A DNA stretch of 64,000 bases from Thuidium tamariscinum. Lineage: Eukaryota; Streptophyta; Bryopsida; Hypnales; Thuidiaceae. The first letter of the stretch is position 1, and the number at the start of each line of letters is the position of its first letter. Both the position numbers and the translations under genes were made by a program. Below the pieces are notes generated by a model that had not been told where the DNA came from, did no database searches, and worked only from the letters and a program-made list of their open reading frames with translations. The DNA lies in the NCBI GenBank assembly GCA_947034885.2, contig OX344753.2, positions 7,626,001 through 7,690,000 of the forward strand, read 5' to 3'. Of this stretch, positions 60,409 through 64,000 are shown one piece after another.

Positions 60409-60666
60409 TCATCTTTCCAGTAAATATTCACCACGGTAGCTTTGAATCAACAGTACGTCATCTTCAATATCAGTCTGCGTCTCAAAGTTGTACAATATAT
60501 TCATGCACTTGTAAATTTGCAACAAAATGAATGCACATTCCGATACGTAACTCAAATTGATGATCTCCCTGTCTGTCCAAAATAGACATGTACCGTAACT
60601 CGGATTAATTAATGGCACTCTCACGGCAGGTTCACTAAACATTTCTACAGTGCGTAACTTAATCAT
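60409..60666 (-). CDS. Small hypothetical frame, 85 codons
   Basis: Starts at an ATG (60666) and reads MIKLRTVEMFSEPAVRVPLI and onward to TGA. The composition is protein-like, with mixed charged and hydrophobic residues, and the sequence lies where AT-rich repeats give way to balanced DNA. No domain or relative is recognised. It could be a small gene, a lone exon or chance. Confidence 0.2.
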   Translation of the reverse strand: MIKLRTVEMFSEPAVRVPLINPSYGTCLFWTDREIINLSYVSECAFILLQIYKCMNILYNFETQTDIEDDVLLIQSYRGEYLLER

Positions 60667-63600
60667 CAGTTGACCAAAGTTCTCGTGACCTTCTTAATAG
60701 TGAATAATTAATAGTGATCGCCTTACATAATTACGCGACACTCAAAGTCTCGAGATATATAGTTTAAAATTATCATTAAATGCCAACATCCAGGGCACAA
60801 TTGCCTCACGAACTAGCATGCTTACAGTCGCACATTCAAAGTAGTTATAGGCTACGTTACACGTATGCAAAGAGATTAACAAGATTTCCCTTACAAAATA
60901 TGTATCAGAAGTTTCACGGATGATGATTTGTGAGCGTCAGAACATCAAAACTTACTTCAGAAGTTGTGAATAAATATCAGAAATTTCACTGATCCTGTCA
61001 TATTCAGAAGTTGCGAATAGTTTCTCAGATGAATTTGCACTAGATCTGGGAATCAGGGAAAAGTTGCAAAACAGAGAAAATCGATCAGTGGCCAACTTTT
61101 CAATTCACTGTAAGCCGGCAACGGCAATCCAGGAAGCAGACATACTGTAATCTCCCTGTGGCACTGGTGAAAATGCTGAGGTCCCAGGAGTTACGATTCA
61201 AGAGTTACGAGTAAAGACTGAGGGTACGACAAGGTTTCGCCAATCGAGGCCGGCAAACTCACTGTTTTCCATCACTATTTCCCATTTGCACCGTCGTAAT
61301 CTGCACATTTCCTTGTGCAAAAAGCCAGGTTTGATGCACCTGATGCATGCTGCTTCCAGAAGGCTTTGGAACCACCGTACAGACAATCAAGGCGGTCCGA
61401 CAGGACATCGTTTTAGGACAGATAGTTTCCTCCTTAGAAGATCGGCAGACAAAGATTGCTGTCACACGAGAAATATGCTTAAAAGATTGACACCTCTACG
61501 ACCCAACTGCTGCTTCGATCGTGCAGCTTGCATGTACAAGTGTTGACAGGATATTCGTTGGGTAGGCACCACGTCGTCCTCTGTGCTTGAATATTCTTGG
61601 AATCGCCAGTTAGTTTCTAGCGAGCTCTCTCAATCCATTCAGATAACAACAGGTGCATGAACGTGCAAAATTCTAACAATACTTTTGTCCATGGATTCCA
61701 TTACGTCACCATGTACGTCCTTGAAGAATGTCTGCAGCTGAACTGTGTTTGAAACTTAGTTGATCGACACCATAGCTTCAAATCAAATCCAGAATAGTGC
61801 ACTTCACGAGCACTAACTTACTTATGCCTAAAAAATATTGCGAAAGCTTTCCATGTGGAACGAGTTTGCATGTGCATCCATAGTTTAATTAAAGTTTGAA
61901 ATTCTTGAACTGGTCGTAAGAATAGTACCGACCATTGTTTGTCCGGGTTGCTGACTCAAATGAACAAGTACGTTATCAACTTCCTTCTTGACTAAGTTTC
62001 TGCAGTCGAGCCTTGCCCTTAATTCTACAGTTCACCTTGAAAATTTCCAAACGGAATGGTTCTTGAATTAATATACTCGACACCTGAATTGGACGGATGT
62101 CCTTGCATGAACGAATCGATCCTCTGCAATGTAACGTGCTCGCACTTGTATAACAAATATTAATACCAGATGAATCAAATTGTCACCCGGCAAGACTTGG
62201 CTTCGGTGCAGTTCCGAGAGAGAAAATTACTTGATATTTATAAGAGACTCATCAGAGACACCCGTGTCTTATGCAATCACAGCGCAAAACATTCAAAGTA
62301 AAACGCTACCAGCATCCATTATATTCCCCGAATTAAAAGTCACATCGCTGAAATTAAAAGGCTGTTCCATGATTCCAGGAAATGCCAATCAAGGGAGATT
62401 TTACCGGGATACACATGTCATGTCCGGCGGTCCAGGTGCATTACCTTCAGCAGCAAGTTAGACGTGCTGCAACCATCTGGATTCGGGAACGACCCACTTA
62501 TTGCCTCATTATTCATTCAAAAATCAAAACCACACTGGTCCTACAAATAATGCACCCTGAAAATATATTGGACGTCACCGTCAACTTCGCAAACAGGCGC
62601 ACTCTCGAAAATCACATCGACATGTATTGAAAAGAACAGACAGGACACCCTCCTGTCATGAGTCATTACAACTGAGAACAACATTTTAGAACATTTTCCA
62701 ACCCCCATTTTCAATACTGGAATTCGGTTAGATAGTATTTTCTATATGTGAGCAACCGAAACCTCCTTCAAGTCAGGGAATTTGAACACCAGAACATTCG
62801 GTGGAACACTACAGTGAAGAGCCAGAATCCATCTCCACATACATAACTTACAATTAACCTGGATAGCACAAATTGAACGTGAGAATGTCTTCCAGCGAGC
62901 AGACAACAATATTAATTTCATAATGGACCCCGGATCACTGCCGAAAATGCGGTGCAGCTCCAGGACTTGCAATTGCAGTACAATGAATTACATAATGGCG
63001 CGACGCGAGGCGAGGCGAGGCGAGTCTCAGCTGGTAGTCAACAACGAGCTACGACCCGGAAACGTATAATTGAGTGGCCTCAGGCCGGCCGGACTAGCAA
63101 GCTAGTTTTACCGAGTCCTGCCCCGCCTGCTCGCCTGTCGTGGTTGGCTAGCCTACGTCTACAGGGGATTCTCATGCAGCTGGTCAAAGTGGCAGTGCAA
63201 GTAATTAAGAGCTTCAACTGACGGAGAGATAACACCCCTGGTGTCGAGATTCGAGATGGTTGCAACGGTCTCCCAGCGGCCTCTACCGACAGGGAGAAGC
63301 GATGAAGAGAAAGGGCCAAACTTGCGTTTTTCTCCATGCAGGAGGAGTACGCTCGATCTGCGCTCCTTGGAAGTCGGTCTCCCACCTGACACAACTGGCT
63401 CACCTTCCCGAGAACGGGTCTTCCAGGGGTCGCCCAGAACGACAGTATCTCAGTCAGGTGCAGGAGGAGGACTGATGGGGCAGCATTTAATGAGAAAGCT
63501 GCCTGGTGCAATTGAGACGCAAAGGGAAAACCCACGGTAGGACTTCATTACGGATTGACGACGACTTGGGCCGGGGCCGGGAAACAGCTGCTAACTTACT

Positions 63601-64000
63601 GCTACGCCTCGCCTTGTCAACACTTGGAAACGCAAGAGCCCTTTTTATTATAATTATTTTACAGTAAATTTGATGAAAAGACATCGATTTATTACGAAAG
63701 GGACCAGGGGGAGAAAGAACAGACACCAAGGGAGTGGACAGAAACAAACGCTAATGTAACTGGACTGACCAGGCACTAGATTTTTCTTTCTTGGTCGAAA
63801 GAAGGGCATGCAAACGAGAGTGAGACTGATTACATTCAGCTAGATGTCTTTAACATTCATGAGCTTCTCTGAAAAAACATTCATGACTTCCATCATGCAG
63901 ACTTGTCACATAACCATTGAATGCATTACAGTTTCAACACATTCAAACTGCACATATTATCTCTCTGAGGAGCCAAGGCATTCAGATTATAGAGGTCAGG
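60667..64000. other. Balanced-composition region without a recognised gene
   Basis: Frames up to 151 codons (63080-63535, minus) lie in a GC-rich patch and overlap others on both strands, a sign of composition rather than coding. A (GAGGC) run occurs at about 63006-63025. The patch at 63000-63650 could be the promoter or leader of a gene beyond the window. Confidence 0.4.

Noticed and set aside
63080..63540. Overlapping frames of 99-151 codons on both strands
   Set aside because: Several frames are open simultaneously on both strands in a GC-rich patch, which indicates base composition and not a gene.

Overview
This is nuclear DNA of a land plant, most likely a bryophyte (moss or liverwort). 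The evidence is intron-bearing genes with GT-AG junctions, a plant F-box protein, a plant LRR membrane protein, a TIR-domain relic, and two soluble-type Ser/Thr kinases with the HGDLK catalytic loop. One of these kinases has a helical N-terminal region of the sort I associate with moss, liverwort and lycophyte kinases. The organism call is an inference. No bacterial, organellar or viral genes and no rRNA, tRNA or CRISPR array were found.

Layout. Bases 1-9.7 kb are AT-rich and packed with decayed mobile elements: a 2.36-kb long-inverted-arm element, copies of dispersed families, and a three-layer nested insertion at 8.7-9.7 kb. From 9.7 to 14.4 kb lies a GC-richer island with an F-box protein gene (12619-14391) preceded by an inverted copy of part of its own coding sequence. 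From 17.4 to 20.5 kb on the minus strand is a two-exon LRR membrane protein with a long Ala/Pro/Val repeat. Bases 21.6-34 kb are AT-rich, non-coding and dominated by elements flanked by TTAA. From 34 to 42 kb the base composition is more balanced, with a small hairpin MITE, short tandem repeats and a broken TIR-domain gene (40372-40997, minus). From 42.4 to 52.6 kb two kinase genes diverge: kinase 1 on minus (42421-44657, with a likely upstream exon at 47910-48028) and kinase 2 on plus (49929-52589). Spliced in frame, both kinases gain two C-terminal hydrophobic helices. From 53.6 to 60.2 kb there are more TTAA-flanked elements. The last 3.8 kb is GC-richer without a gene I recognise.

Main themes. 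(1) At least eight elements share the boundary TTAA-C..C / G..G-TTAA and look like piggyBac-type (or TA-target) non-autonomous DNA transposons; none carries a transposase here. (2) Two different kinases share an unusual order: catalytic domain first, membrane hairpin last. (3) The F-box gene and its upstream inverted fragment could pair as RNA, the arrangement proposed for the birth of small-RNA genes. The kinases, LRR protein and TIR relic all belong to families used in signalling or immunity, but the sequence does not show that they work together.
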